Assembly (NCBI RefSeq): GCF_907164915.1
Contig: NC_061870.1
Location: forward strand, 31,783,848-31,847,847
Source: Impatiens glandulifera
Lineage: Eukaryota > Streptophyta > Magnoliopsida > Ericales > Balsaminaceae
Direction of reading: 5' to 3'
DNA: 64,000 nucleotides
Below, one piece after another: positions 1-11,594 of this stretch; the first letter of the stretch is position 1, and every line of letters starts with the position of its first letter. The position numbers and the translations under genes are program-made. The notes under the pieces were generated by a model. That model searched no databases. It was given only the letters and a program-made list of their open reading frames with translations, and was not told the DNA's origin.

Positions 1-443
1 AGATTATTTATATAATCTTACAAAAACCACCCATCTTTCTATTATCCTTTCATTAATTAAATTAATTAATTTATAAAACAAAATATCATTTTATTGGAAT
101 CTTTAAACTTTGGTTATGAATTTTATTTAATTACTATCTACTAATATTTGTGACCGTCCATATAAAACAATAAGCACACCATATAGAAAAAGCCATAAAT
201 AAGAGAAAAAAAAATAGAGATATTAAAATGAAAAAAAAGAAGAGAGAATGAATTTCAAACAATCACCAAACAAATTGAAACAAATCAAATGACACCCTTA
301 CACTAAAAAAAAAAGAAAAAGAAAAAAGAATTTATTTATCATTTTAGATTTCCCCGCCATGTCCTACCGATCCGTCGGCGCGGGAAATTGGTACAAAGTA
401 AAGAAGACAAAGGAAAAAGGTAGGGATCAAGTGTGCGTGCACC
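1..443. other. gene-free flank downstream of CYP710A
   Basis: This is A/T-rich sequence with A-rich tracts around 207-240 and 305-330. Part of it is probably the 3' UTR and downstream flank of the leftward CYP710A gene. I see no ORF of interest and no repeat structure. Confidence 0.5.
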
Positions 444-1952
444 TCACCTTCTCTTGGATAGGAACACTTTGCAATCGTCTTTAGGGCAGATGGTGGGAAC
501 GTATACCAGTTCATCACAGCCGTCCGTGCGATGACGCTTGAAATCCACCATGGAAGTGAACATGGCGATGAACAGAACCAGATGTCTAATGGCGTATCTC
601 TGCCCCACGCATTGATGAGCTCCAGCTCCGAATACCAGAAAGTTCTTCTTATACAAACGATCCTCCTGTCTCTCCTCCATGAATCTCTCCGGATCGAACC
701 GATGCGGTTCAACGAATCCCTGAAACGACGATTCATAAACCGACGGAAACACGATCGCGCCTTTCGGAATCCTATAGTTTTCCGTCAACTGGAAATCCTC
801 TCCGGCAATGTGTGGAACTAGCGTCGCCGGCGCTTTAATTCTCAAAACCTCACGCGCCACCGCCTCCGTATACTTCATCTCTTTTAGCTTCTCCGTCGTT
901 ATCGGCCCGTCGGTTTCAGATTTCCAAATCGACGTAACCTCGCGCCGAACCTTTTCGAGTACGTCCGGATGCGAGTCCAGAAGCGTAACCGCCCATAGGA
1001 GAGAGGAGGTGGAGGCGTCTTGCGCGGCAAAGAGGAAATCGAAAATGTAACCTCCGATCTCTAAACTGCTACTGTTTGCCGGCGGGGGAATTCCGGCGGC
1101 TTTTGCTTCTTCCATTTCTCTATTGGTTTCCTGCATCCAGTAATCCATTAAACACATCGGTTCAATTCCTTTTCTCATCGTATCCTGACTGTTTTCTGCG
1201 CAAACTGCTAGGGTTTCAACGAGTCGTTTGACTCCATATCTAGCTTCCTGGAAAGCGAATCCAGGGAGATCAATCGGTAACGCCATCACACCTACATTGA
1301 ATAGATTGTAGTCCTTGTTGAATCTTTCCTTCATTTCAGGCTTTAAGTAAGGACCGACGAAGACAGTCTGCGAGGTCTCGAGATTCATGTCACGGCATAA
1401 GAGACGGAGACTGATAGGAGATCCAGTCGGCGTTGATTCGGAGAGTTCAAGCCATCTGAGGAGATGATTGTGAATAATGTTATGCTGAATCGACGTGTAT
1501 GTAGCTAGGGCTTTAGGAGTGAAATTCGGAGCGATACGTCCACGGAGATCCTTATGTTCTTGTCCGAACATGTAAATGAGATTATGCTCACCGAATAGCT
1601 TTTTACCGAAAGGATGACCTACGAGATGGAATGCATCTGGACGGACATTGGCGAAGACCTTGTGAGATAGGTCAGAGTCGCGGACGAAGACGATGAATTT
1701 TCCGATTAGGTAATTTGCGGAGATGCCGAGATGAGATGTTTTGGCTAAGTCGGCTTGTACATCCCAGAATCTAGTGGGATATCTGACTAGAGAAATGGCG
1801 TTACCGAGAAATGGAATGACGAGCGGTGGCCCTGGAATGGATCCTTTTTTCTTGATGTACAAGATCTGCTCGAGAACAACAATGACGGCGAGGAAGGAGA
1901 GTAGGTGGGGGAGGAATTGAGTGAGTGTGGCCCAGATTGATGATGGCTCCAT
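444..1952 (-). CDS. CYP710A: CYP710A sterol C-22 desaturase (cytochrome P450)
   Basis: Single-exon gene of 502 aa, the usual length and structure for plant CYP710A. The family introduces the C-22 double bond into beta-sitosterol to give stigmasterol, at the ER membrane. Visible features: a hydrophobic N-terminal anchor (about residues 10-32) followed by a KKK and the proline hinge SIPGPP; the I-helix motif AAQDAST (309-315); the K-helix ExxR (E368-R371); PERF (421-424); and the heme loop FGAGAHQC with the ligand Cys448. The ATG at 1952 gives an intact anchor, and no upstream ATG is in frame. A TATA-like TATTTATC (read as GATAAATA on this strand) lies at about 2011-2018, and a GA/CT-rich stretch lies further upstream at about 2078-2100. 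The family call comes from whole-protein resemblance, especially the [14 protein letters not shown] heme region. Substrate preference cannot be read from sequence. Confidence 0.93.
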   Translation of the reverse strand: MEPSSIWATLTQFLPHLLSFLAVIVVLEQILYIKKKGSIPGPPLVIPFLGNAISLVRYPTRFWDVQADLAKTSHLGISANYLIGKFIVFVRDSDLSHKVFANVRPDAFHLVGHPFGKKLFGEHNLIYMFGQEHKDLRGRIAPNFTPKALATYTSIQHNIIHNHLLRWLELSESTPTGSPISLRLLCRDMNLETSQTVFVGPYLKPEMKERFNKDYNLFNVGVMALPIDLPGFAFQEARYGVKRLVETLAVCAENSQDTMRKGIEPMCLMDYWMQETNREMEEAKAAGIPPPANSSSLEIGGYIFDFLFAAQDASTSSLLWAVTLLDSHPDVLEKVRREVTSIWKSETDGPITTEKLKEMKYTEAVAREVLRIKAPATLVPHIAGEDFQLTENYRIPKGAIVFPSVYESSFQGFVEPHRFDPERFMEERQEDRLYKKNFLVFGAGAHQCVGQRYAIRHLVLFIAMFTSMVDFKRHRTDGCDELVYVPTICPKDDCKVFLSKRR

Positions 1953-4900
1953 TTTAGTGAGAAGATGGATCTCGAAACTGGTAGAGAGAAGGGGGAGTCT
2001 GATGGATATGTATTTATCAAATCATGCGCAGGGCTAGGAGATGAAAAGGATGTGAAGAGAGAGAAAGGAATGGTTATTCTAGAGAGAGAGAGAGAAGGAG
2101 GGAATAGAGGTTGAAGAAAGACAGATGGATGCAGACTCATTCAACAGCTATGGAAGAAGGAAGAAGACAAGGTAGTATTTTATGAAACAAATTTATGACC
2201 TCATTTCATTTATTTATTTCAATCAATTTTAAATTATTTAATAGGTTGATTTTGATAAAAAAAAATAAAATAACTAATTTATAAAGCATTAATATATAAT
2301 AATAAAATAAATTATAAATTCAATTGTGGAGGTTAGTCCATATATAATTTTTTTTTTTTGAAATATTACTAGAATTCTAAGTACATATTGGGGTTATCAT
2401 TTAAACTATTTAACTGTTTTTTAGATACGTTAATGTTTTTTTAGATTCGTTTCAAAAAGTTAGTGAAATTTGTTACGGAGTTAATTGTAACACTAGAAGA
2501 TTTACAAGCTCTATAACTATTTAGTAACAATTTTTTTTAATATAATTGGATTTTTTTTTAAATTAGATATTTTTTTTAATATTTTCATTAGTAAATTAAG
2601 TGATATAAATAATAATAAATAAAATAATATTTAATTATATTTATTTTATTACTTTTAGTGATTGCGATCGACCGATGCGTTTACACTACAACACTATTAT
2701 TTTGACGATATGTGAGATCTGTTCTGAAAATCGATAGAGACGATGTGTGAACTCATTGATTTTTTTTAAGATTTCTAAACTCGTTAACGTTCAATTTTAT
2801 ATTGTGTTTGTTCGTTGGTGAACATTTTTTTGTTTATTAATCTTGTTGGGTTTGAAGAGTGTTTTATGACAAAATACATACTCGAGTTCTATCGGTTTTT
2901 TTCAAAAAAAAAATATATTATTTTTTTTTTATATAAACTCAACTCAAAATGACTTTTATTTATTTATTATTATCATAGGGAGTAGATAACTACAAAACTA
3001 ATTTCGTTTTATTTTATTGAGTTTTCATTAAAAATTTAAAATTTCAACATCAATTGTTAAGTTCAAATTAATCTGATTTGTTCACACTATTTTAAAAATA
3101 TATATCTAATTAATCTTATTTATGTGAAGACATTTGAATATTCAGAAGTTTTTCTTTGAAAAAAAGCAAAAAAAAAAAGTCTTTACATAATAATTCAAAT
3201 CTCATATTTTTCCTACAAAGAACATTCTCATTTAGAATTTGTTTGATGTTGAGTTATTTAGAATTTGTATTGTTTTTTATTAAAATATTTTATAAAATTT
3301 TTGTTATTTGAGTTTTAATTTGTTAAATTATTACCTTGTCTTTCTGCATTTAAATTTTATAAAAATATTTTAGTTGATAAAAAAAAACTAACATCAAAGG
3401 AGTTTTATAGGTGAAGATGATTGTGATTTTTTTTTTAAAAATTGTACTCTATATAATAACAACAAATTTTTATTTATTGAAAGTGATTCAATTTGACATC
3501 ATAGAGTTGCTTCCAACATCTCACGTGATAATAATATTCACAAATATATGATTGTAGTTACAATAATGGTATTGACAATATTTTTATTAAAAAAAAACAA
3601 ATGAGCTCACTTGTACTTTTGAAAGTTAGGTTTATCTTTTATGAAACTAATTTTCATTTTAAGAAGAAACTAATTTTTATTTAGCAAAAACGAAGTAGTT
3701 ATATTTTATGCTGGTTCATTAATAACCAAATAAAAAATACTTAATTTAGAATGTTTTAAATTGGAAGGTATCTGAAAATTGGTGTCATAACTATCTTGAA
3801 AATAATTACTTTAATAAATTAAATTTTTTAAATTTTTTTTTGAAGGAAGTAATTATATTTTATTAAATAAATATAATAAATTTGTATTATTCTTAAAAAA
3901 GATAAACACGTGTATTATATTAAAATTCCTAAAAGATTATATATGACAGATTCGATTTCATTTATTAGGTCTTATGAAGTAGAGGAGGCCATATGCGACT
4001 CGTAGCTGACCTTCTCTAGGGTCGAACCTATATGTATTAATTTTATTTACCCATTATTAATTTCGGTAACAAAACCTATTATAAATATATATATATTCTA
4101 AATTAATGTACTAAAAACAGAATACACAAATTTTGATGGTGATGAATATCTGATGATTGGCAAAGTTAGAGTAAAGATATATGATTTAGCCATTATTAAT
4201 GTTACCATCACCATCAATATGTTTTATTGCGGCATTATCATGTCCATTTTAATTTTGGCAAATATACTTGTCATTTAGGAGTGATGGTTGGTTACACACT
4301 TTATTTATTAGGACGGCTAATACATTAATTGATGTTTATTATTTTCAACATCAAATATTTTATTTATTGAGTTTATATATTTAATTATTTTTCAATTATA
4401 AGTTATAATATAACACCTTATCATATAGGCTCCACATTCTAATAGTCTCCATTTCTTTCTTTGTTATTAGAATAGTCTAGCTATGATTTTGATTTTAAAA
4501 TAGTTTATTATAAACAGTACTAAAATCATAATTGTTTGTAGGAATATTATAATTATTTTGAAGACTTGGTGACCATATATAATTGAGTGGGTCTGAAATT
4601 TTATTAGTATTTAAAATAAAAATAAAACAATAGCTGCTTCAATTTACTGAGTAACTGACAATATTTTTATTATAAAAAAATAGGTCAAACTTAAGTTGTA
4701 TTATTCATATAAAATCTTTTTTCATGTGATTAATTACTGGGAGAAAATATTAATTGCTTTGCTGTTATTAAGTTTAGCTGTTAGTATATTGAATCTACAG
4801 ATCATTCTTTTAAGGGGGGCTTGTTTGGGTGTTTCAGATTTTTATTTATTTATTTTCTAAATAATTCAGTTTAAATAAAATTATTTTAACATCCAATTTT

Positions 4901-5549
4901 GATACAACTATAAAATTAATACTCCAATAACACTAGTTGAAAATATATTAATAACTTTATTTTCCCCAAAAGCTCCTAAACAAACAAGGTCTAAATTGAA
5001 CTTATCATGTGTGATATTATATGTGAGTGACAACTATATGATATGATTATGAAGTGTGCAACTTTAATTGATTAATAAATAATAATCTGTCAACTAAGGT
5101 ATATTCTTTTTTAAATCTACCAAATTAATTAACAACTAGATATTTGGTGTAGGAGATCAATATAAAAAATCCAAGCTTGCCGCCCACAGATTATATTCTT
5201 AATTATTAATTTGACAGGATTAGCACGTTCACAACCGAAAATCTTATATTATATTCTCATTAAAAACGCTCTAAATGACTTGTTCGGATAATAAACAATG
5301 CTGTCATTGTTGTGAAAAATAACGCTTTTAAATAAATGTGTCTTTTGAAGGGGACAAAGGGATATGCGGATGAGTTTGACTATGATAAACTTGTTAATTC
5401 ACAAATGTCAATCAAGATTATAATTGAAATTTGATTTTAGATAATTTGTTGCTATGCAGATCTGTACAAGCAATCCTGTTAATTGCTTCAATAATAATAC
5501 AAAGAAAAAACAAATAAGAATGTCAAACTATATTATCTATATGATCAAA
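1953..5549. other. intergenic region, gene-free
   Basis: Very A/T-rich sequence between two leftward genes. It includes the promoter and 5' leader of the CYP710A gene (GA-rich tract at about 2078-2100) and the downstream flank of the MraY gene. No coding potential was seen. A MITE-like foldback at 4814-4991 is listed separately, and another TTTGTTTGATGTTGAG motif resembling MITE ends starts at about 3239. Confidence 0.6.
4814..4991. mobile_element. short MITE-like foldback element
   Basis: The left end reads GGGCTTGTTTGGGTGTTTC and the right end, in reverse complement, reads GACCTTGTTTGTTTAGGAGC, so the ends form imperfect terminal inverted repeats around about 140 bp of A/T-rich DNA. There is no coding capacity. 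I could not define a clear target-site duplication, so the superfamily is unassigned. Confidence 0.45.
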
Positions 5550-7679
5550 TTATGCTGAAATGAGGGCCACATATCCAGCTAACAAAGACAACATTCCAGA
5601 GATTATGTATGCCCCAGCCACTATTATCGGTTCGTGACGACGATGATGAAGAAACGGGCCTCTTTCCAAGTAGTTTGCGCCCTTAAACACAGTAACCTAC
5701 AATCAGACGGTTAAAAAATATTTGATCTCTTAAACAAGACTCTTCTCACGTGTGATAAACTACTCAATTGTTACTAGTATTACCGATATGGCTTCTACCA
5801 CAAAGATTCCAGATGAAATCAAAAGGGGGAGGAACATTCCACTGCAAGCAGCCATGGATGCAAGAGCTCCTCCCAATGCCAATGAACCCGTGTTACCCAT
5901 GAATATAGATGCCTTGTGACGGTTATGCAGAAGGAAACCGACGCAAGCTCCTGCCATCGAAGCACCAAACACAGCAACATCTGAAAACAAACAAAAAAAA
6001 CTTATTTGAAAAAGAGAAAGAAAGTGTTTTTGGTCTTGTTATAATCGGTTTGGACAACTCACCAGGACAGACAGGAAGCACGGCGATGGACATTCCTACA
6101 AAAGCCAATGCAGCAGTCCCTCCAGCCAAACCGTCAAGTTTGTCTGTCAAGTTAATACCATTTGCCATCGAGACAAAGCAGAAAGATGTCAAAAACAGAT
6201 ACAAATTTCCCAAGAAAACTAGTCCCATTGGAGGAGGTAAAGGCACCAACATTTTCCTGCAGTGATAAATCCCCCCAAAAAAACGAAAATGTTTGATTCT
6301 ATTGAGTAAAAATTCACGAGCACGAGAATAGAATGTGAGTTACCATCACGAAAATGTTGAGTTACAAGAAGGTATACATGCTGTAAGGCGTCGTTATCTT
6401 TGTTGTATCCAGCCAAACCGAGAAAAATGTTCCAACCGCAACCTAAACAAAAACAAACCATTACTCCATCTCTAGTATAGTAGTATTGAATTAGAAGAAC
6501 AACATCCAAAAGACTAATTAACCAACCAACCAACCTCCAAAAGAATTCTTAACCAAACAGATAAACCATGACTACGGTTCTTGATGATGGTCAAGACATC
6601 ATCAGCCAATCCAACAGTACCTAGAGCCATAGTTGCAGCTGCAGCTGCTGAAACCTCTGCAGAAGAAAAACCAACCAACATTTCCGCAACAAAAATCCCC
6701 ATCGGGACAAAAAACAATCCACCCATTGTAGCAGTTATCTTCTTAGACCCTTTCCTAGAAAGTTTAACTTTCGTAGTAATATCATGTATCTTCAAACTAC
6801 GAAATAAAGGAACGCATATATAGCCTGCGGATGAAGCCAAGATCGCAGATATACAAAAAGGTCTCATCAAATAGAGGGGTGCTAATGGCAGCCTTACAAT
6901 TTTCCAAGCACATCCATCCACGAATAAAAGAATCATTACCAAGAACGCCACTAACCCGGCATTGTTAACAATCCCATATTCAATCCTGTAAAAATGATTT
7001 TATGTATTCAAAGAGAATTCCATAGAATTCAAGGAAATGGAAAACAAAGGATTCATTAATCTTGCCTCTTTTTCCTGCGTTCACCGCCAAGCATAGCCAC
7101 CCTTCTAGCAGTTAGTGTTGAGGGATCATTAGCAGCTACAGACTTATCTTTAGCTGAAGGCAAATCGACATCCACAATTGGGTTTAATGTAAATTCTCCA
7201 TCACTTTCTTCCCCTTCACTTGAAGAAGAAGGCATTTGATCAAATACAGAACCGTCACTTCCCCACTCATCATCGTGTGCAGAAATGACCTGTAATTTCA
7301 AGCCACCAAAATTATATGCATCTCAATTGAATTCAATTCACAAAACCCATGAATAATTAGATGATTCATTATGCGTTTGAAAGAGAGAAAACTACCACCT
7401 CATCCATGGCTCGGACTCGAAATCTGCTGTGGCGTATCCCCCCATTTCTTGTGGACTTGGACCCGGATAGATGCAAATAAATTAGTTTTGCGATTGAAAT
7501 TAGATCAGAGAAATCAATCTGGCGTGCAAAGGCGTTACCTTGAGGGAGAAACAGAAGATGGGTGGAGATGGACGGCGTGGTAAGTTGAGAAGAAAACAAG
7601 TAGGGAATCGGCGCGATGTTAGGAGAATCCTCGGAAGAGAAGAGAGCTTTGGATCGAACGAGGATGCTGTCAATCGCAT
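5550..7679 (-). CDS. mraY: chloroplast MraY-type phospho-N-acetylmuramoyl-pentapeptide transferase homologue (translocase I), 8 exons
   Basis: Exons by position: 7679-7539, 7455-7396 (donor could be 7399), 7289-7066, 6985-6535, 6442-6378, 6256-6063, 5980-5775, 5696-5550. Together they give 1488 nt, about 495 aa. MraY transfers phospho-MurNAc-pentapeptide to a lipid carrier in peptidoglycan synthesis; plant copies belong to the residual plastid pathway. The first about 65 residues are rich in Ser/Arg and lack acidic runs, like a transit peptide. An acidic linker follows, then many membrane segments. MraY signatures: TMGGLFFVP (228-236), ADD (269-271), [12 protein letters not shown] (349-360), [11 protein letters not shown] (406-416). 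Oddities: the last motif has Asn408 where bacterial enzymes have the Mg-binding Asp; [10 protein letters not shown] has Lys where bacteria have Gly; the usual HHH motif is reduced to LHHRRHEP (463-470). Intron 3 (7065-6986) starts with GC. Stop TAA at 5550-5552. Confidence 0.88.
6986..7065 (-). other. GC-AG intron in the MraY gene
   Basis: The exon-intron junction reads AAAAAGAG|GCAAGA and the acceptor reads TTTTTACAG|GATTG. Only this GC donor gives the two-base phase needed to join the arginine codon to the [10 protein letters not shown] segment. The nearest GT (GGCG|GTGAAC) is in the wrong phase. AG|GCAAG fits the known consensus for GC-AG introns, which the major spliceosome removes. Confidence 0.8.
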
Positions 7680-8064
7680 TTTGGCGATCAGCGCTGCTTA
7701 ATTAGAGAGATGGAGAGGGGATTTGAATGTCGGATGAAAGCGAAACATTTTGGTTTTGAATAGAATATAATAGGCGGCATAGATTCATGGTATATATTGT
7801 TAACAAGAAGAAGAAGGGATGGTTCGTTGGATTGAGGGGCCATTGTTAAATTGAATTCAATGAATGAATGAATGAACAACCTCTTTCTTCTTCGATTGGA
7901 TATCAGAATTAGGGAAAATAAAAAAAACATATCCCTGAATTTGTCTAGACTATTACACTACTAGAGCGTGAAACAACGTTGGCCTCTGTCTTTGGCCCTT
8001 TGCCTTGTTTCTTCAAAACAAGACAATTTCGATCGGAATTCACGCTATCAATACTCCAAATTAG

Positions 8065-8090
8065 TTTTTTTTTTTTTTTTTTTTTTTTTT
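8065..8090. repeat. poly-T run
   Basis: An uninterrupted run of about 26 T. It could be a microsatellite or the reversed poly-A tail of a retroposed copy. No retroposed gene body is recognisable beside it. Confidence 0.7.
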
Positions 8091-8455
8091 AATAATTTTA
8101 AAAAGAGTTAATTTTTGTTAGATTAGCTTAAATAATAAATATTTGAAAATATTAAAATGGTACAATATTTTAAGATTACTAAAAAAAAAACGCAGCAATG
8201 AAGGAGGGTAAGCCAAATAATAAAACGGTGTCGGAATAATTTTTATTAAAAATTTTGAGCTGCAGTGAAATTTATATTTATCAGTGAGTTGATAAACAAC
8301 GTTGGAAAAACTTATGTCAAATGTTAAGTGATAATTGAACATCTACAAATATGATCAAAATAACGAGAAACTCATAAAAAAAAATATTAGAGGATAACGT
8401 AAAAAGAGCTCGATGAAAAATGAATTCAAAAACTCTTCGTTAGAAAAATAAAAAC

Positions 8456-8650
8456 AACTTTAGATCCGATAACATCATATTCTTTGCTACAAATAAAGAG
8501 ACGGACACGGACTCGAAAGATGATCACCAAAATGATTGGAGGGTATAAACTTCAAACGACTCAACAAAGATTAATAGTATTATACGAATTATAAAAATTA
8601 AGACGATAAATTCGATTCGATTAAATAGAATGACGTGTCAAATAAAACAC
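8456..8650. repeat. dispersed repeat, copy 1 (second copy at 32148-32350)
   Basis: The core shares the order AACTT-AGATC-GATAAC-TCATA, TTTGCT, AGA-GA, GACACG-ACTCGAA, then ATTATAAAAATT and GACGA-AAAT with the copy near 32.2 kb, in the same orientation. Divergence is high. There is no coding capacity, so it is probably an old nonautonomous transposon. Confidence 0.55.
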
Positions 8651-8690
8651 AACACAAATTTAAATCTCAGTCATAGAATAAGAAATGAAA

Positions 8691-8856
8691 AACCTATATC
8701 AGACAAAATCATTCAAAGATTAATTCAAAGAGTAAGAATAAGAAAATAGATTAATTTTTAGATCGTTTTTGACTTGTGAAACCTATATTAGACAAAATCA
8801 TTCAAAGAGTAAGAATAAGAAAAGAGATTAATTTTTAGATCGTTTTTGACTTGTGA
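8691..8856. repeat. tandem duplication, two units of about 88 and 78 bp
   Basis: Both units begin AACCTATAT-AGACAAAATC and end AGATCGTTTTTGACTTGTGA. Unit 1 carries an extra ATTAATTCAAAG. The near identity indicates a recent local duplication. Confidence 0.85.
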
Positions 8857-9710
8857 TATTTTAACTTCAAAATAGGTCGATATTCAAACATTTTTAGCCC
8901 ATCTCATTTTTTTCTCTGAAGTGGAGGACTAAGGATTTTGTGGGTTTTTTAATTAATAAATTATTTAATATTAAATAATTAAGTGATAAAGAAAATGTCA
9001 CATCAAAATTTGTAGATTGACTTTAGTTATACAAATAATTAAAAATGTTAATTTCAAGTCACATGTAATTAAAAAAATGTTCCAAGGTGAAGGCAATAAA
9101 TAATATTGTCATACTTGTCAATCTAAAACAATAATTAAAGATATAATTGTTAATGAACTCATGAATTTTTTTTTAATAAAATGTTTGAGATAAATTATGT
9201 TAATGACATTGTACTTTGTAATAACAATCTCAAATAATAGGATTAAGGTTAGGATTATAATTAGAATTATGATGCTAAATATTTGGTTTAAGTAGAAAAT
9301 TGGAACGAATTCGGATTTTATTTTCGGTTTTCAAATCATATTTTAAATTAATTCGAATTCAAATACGATTTTTATTTAATGTTTGAGTTGGGGTTTAAAC
9401 TCGAAAACTAAATCGAAAATCGAATTAATTTTTTATTTTTTATTATTTAATTTAATTTAATTATACATTATATAATTTATTACATAAAATTAAAATAATT
9501 GTATGTAATAAAAAATTTGAATTCGGTTTGAAGTCGAACCGAAATCAAATTCGAAACCGGTTCTGTTTTATTAAAATTTATTAAAATTCTTTTTGTTTTC
9601 GAATTTAATTTATTACATATAATTAAATTTATTTTAGCAACCTCCTAAAAACTTGTTAAAATCCTCCCAGGATCTTTTAAACATCTAAGTTTCTTCTCTT
9701 CTCAAACAAC

Positions 9711-10692
9711 GAACCAATTCTCAATCTAACCTTATTTTACGATTCAATTTCCCAAACTAACCTACTTTGTTCATTCATTCTCAAACTAATCTCTTTTACT
9801 ATTTAAACTTAGTTTTCATATTTTAATTTAATTTAATTAATTTATTTTTATTATATTTAAACTTATTATTAAATATATTTTTTTAAAATATTTTTTTTTA
9901 TTAAAATATTTAAATTATTATATTTTATAAATTATATTATTTATATTTTGACGTATATATTTACATTATTATTTATATTTGGATATATATATTTTAAATT
10001 ATTATTTTTATAAATTTTATAATTTTAATATATATTTACATTTCAATTATTATTTATATAATATAATATAACAAATATTCACTTTACCATCTTCATAAAT
10101 AATTGATAAATACTAATATATTTAAAATATTTTAACCATAATCATATATAATAATTTATAAAAAATAATTACAATCATTCTTCTCTAAATTATTGACAAT
10201 TTTACTTAATAATGTTTTTTCGTGAGTTATCCATCTCAATTCAAAAACGCTAGTTTTGATTTTGTTAATTTTTCTTCTTTCTCAAAATTACATTAAGAAG
10301 GAAATTATCATATTTCTTATAATCATATGCTATTGAGAACGTTCAATATTAATTTTCTTAAGCATATTTGAAATCGTTAACAATATATTTTATGTTAAGT
10401 TTGTTTGTTGATAAACATTTTTTATTTATGTTTTTATTATTGTTTCCCAAATGCTTAATCTAGTTATTTTCCACTTTATTTGATGACACTTTGAACAATC
10501 GTATTTTTTTATAATGTTTTTGTCATCATATTTAAACCATTATCGTTTATATAATATTGAATTAATCTTTTTAAAATAAAAATAAAAAGTTATATAAAAT
10601 AATAATTAAAAGTAAATATAAATAATCAAATTTATAAAAATAATAATTTAAATATATAAATAATCAAATTTATAAAAATAACAATTTAGTTA

Positions 10693-10724
<32 letters not shown>

Positions 10725-10852
10725 AAGTTTAAATATAAATAAATTAAAAAAGTAAAAAAAAATTGAATTTAAATAGTAAAGTATATTAGTTTGGGAATGA
10801 ATGAACAAAATAGGTTAGTTTTGAAAAACAAGGTCGCATTGAGAATTGGTTC
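9711..10852. mobile_element. Mutator-like MITE with about 100-bp terminal inverted repeats
   Basis: The left end starts GAACCAATTCTCAATCTAAC and the right end, in reverse complement, starts GAACCAATTCTCAATGCGAC. Similarity continues through CAAACTAACCTA-TTTGTTCATTCATT and TTTACTATTTAAA for about 100 bp, then fades into A/T-rich DNA. The flanks are CTCAAACAAC (9701-9710) and CTCTAACAAC (10853-10862), a target-site duplication of 9-10 bp with one mismatch. Long inverted repeats and a duplication of about 9 bp are typical of Mutator elements. The 1.14 kb interior has no ORF, so the element is nonautonomous. Confidence 0.85.
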
Positions 10853-11544
10853 CTCTAACAACTACCTTTATATTATTAGGATATCCCTTACAAAAAAAAC
10901 AATTGTTAACTCAAAAGAAAGAAACTAAAGAACTTATATACAAAATTATAGTTCAGTCAAAATAAATTTATATCGACTTTCAAAGAACAATAAATTTCTA
11001 ACTTTACTATAAAAATGTTACAAAAATATTACAATAATTCTTTTAAAATTAAGACTCATACCCAACTCAAAATGAAACTATACTTTCATAGTAAAAATTT
11101 AGCCAACAAAAAGATATAAATATTTGTTCACCGAAATTTCTTATATATTGTTTTTATTATTTTAATATAGTTTATTCTATATCATTTTAGATTATAATGT
11201 TATTTTTATTTATGATTTTCTCATAACAATGGGAGTAAGAAGACTCCAATTTGAATGTGATCATTATATATACCTCTGAAGTATTGAAGTCTGAGGAAGC
11301 AACTAAACTAAATTAAAGTTGTTATTAATTATACATTAATAAAATTAAGAAAAGATTAATAATTATTATATGGATATTGGGTTTTGAAAATTTCTTACAA
11401 TTCGGATCTGAGTTGTGTGGATGTTCCACAGAATGTTGACAATAACACGAGGGATATAATTAACAATTAATAATTAATCCTATGAACAATGCATTTTCCT
11501 ATTTATTTTACTAAACTACCCCTCTTCTTTCTTATGAGTTCCCA

Positions 11545-11555
11545 TATTATATATA
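11545..11555 (+). promoter_or_regulatory. TATA box of the small secreted-protein gene
   Basis: TATTATATATA lies about 40-50 bp before the ATG at 11595. Transcription would therefore start close to the coding region and leave a very short leader. Confidence 0.5.
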
Positions 11556-11594
11556 CATATTAAGTAACACCTTAATTTCTCTCCAAATTAATAC

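Larger units (their letters stand above)
7680..11594. other. intergenic region, repeat-rich, gene-free
   Basis: A/T-rich DNA between the MraY gene start and the small secreted-protein gene. It contains the divergent upstream flank of MraY, a poly-T run at 8065-8090, one copy of a dispersed repeat (8456-8650), a local tandem duplication (8691-8856) and a 1.1 kb Mutator-like MITE (9711-10852), each listed separately. No gene was seen. Confidence 0.6.

Noticed and set aside
531..1050. Rightward ORFs of 96 and 80 codons opposite the P450
   Set aside because: They are antisense shadows of the conserved CYP710A coding sequence.
5909..6265. 118-codon rightward ORF in the MraY region
   Set aside because: It covers exon and intron sequence of MraY on the opposite strand and has no similarity of its own.
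7066..7092. GT donor GGCG|GTGAAC for MraY exon 3
   Set aside because: It leaves one base instead of two and breaks the frame with the next exon. The GC donor at 7065 fits.
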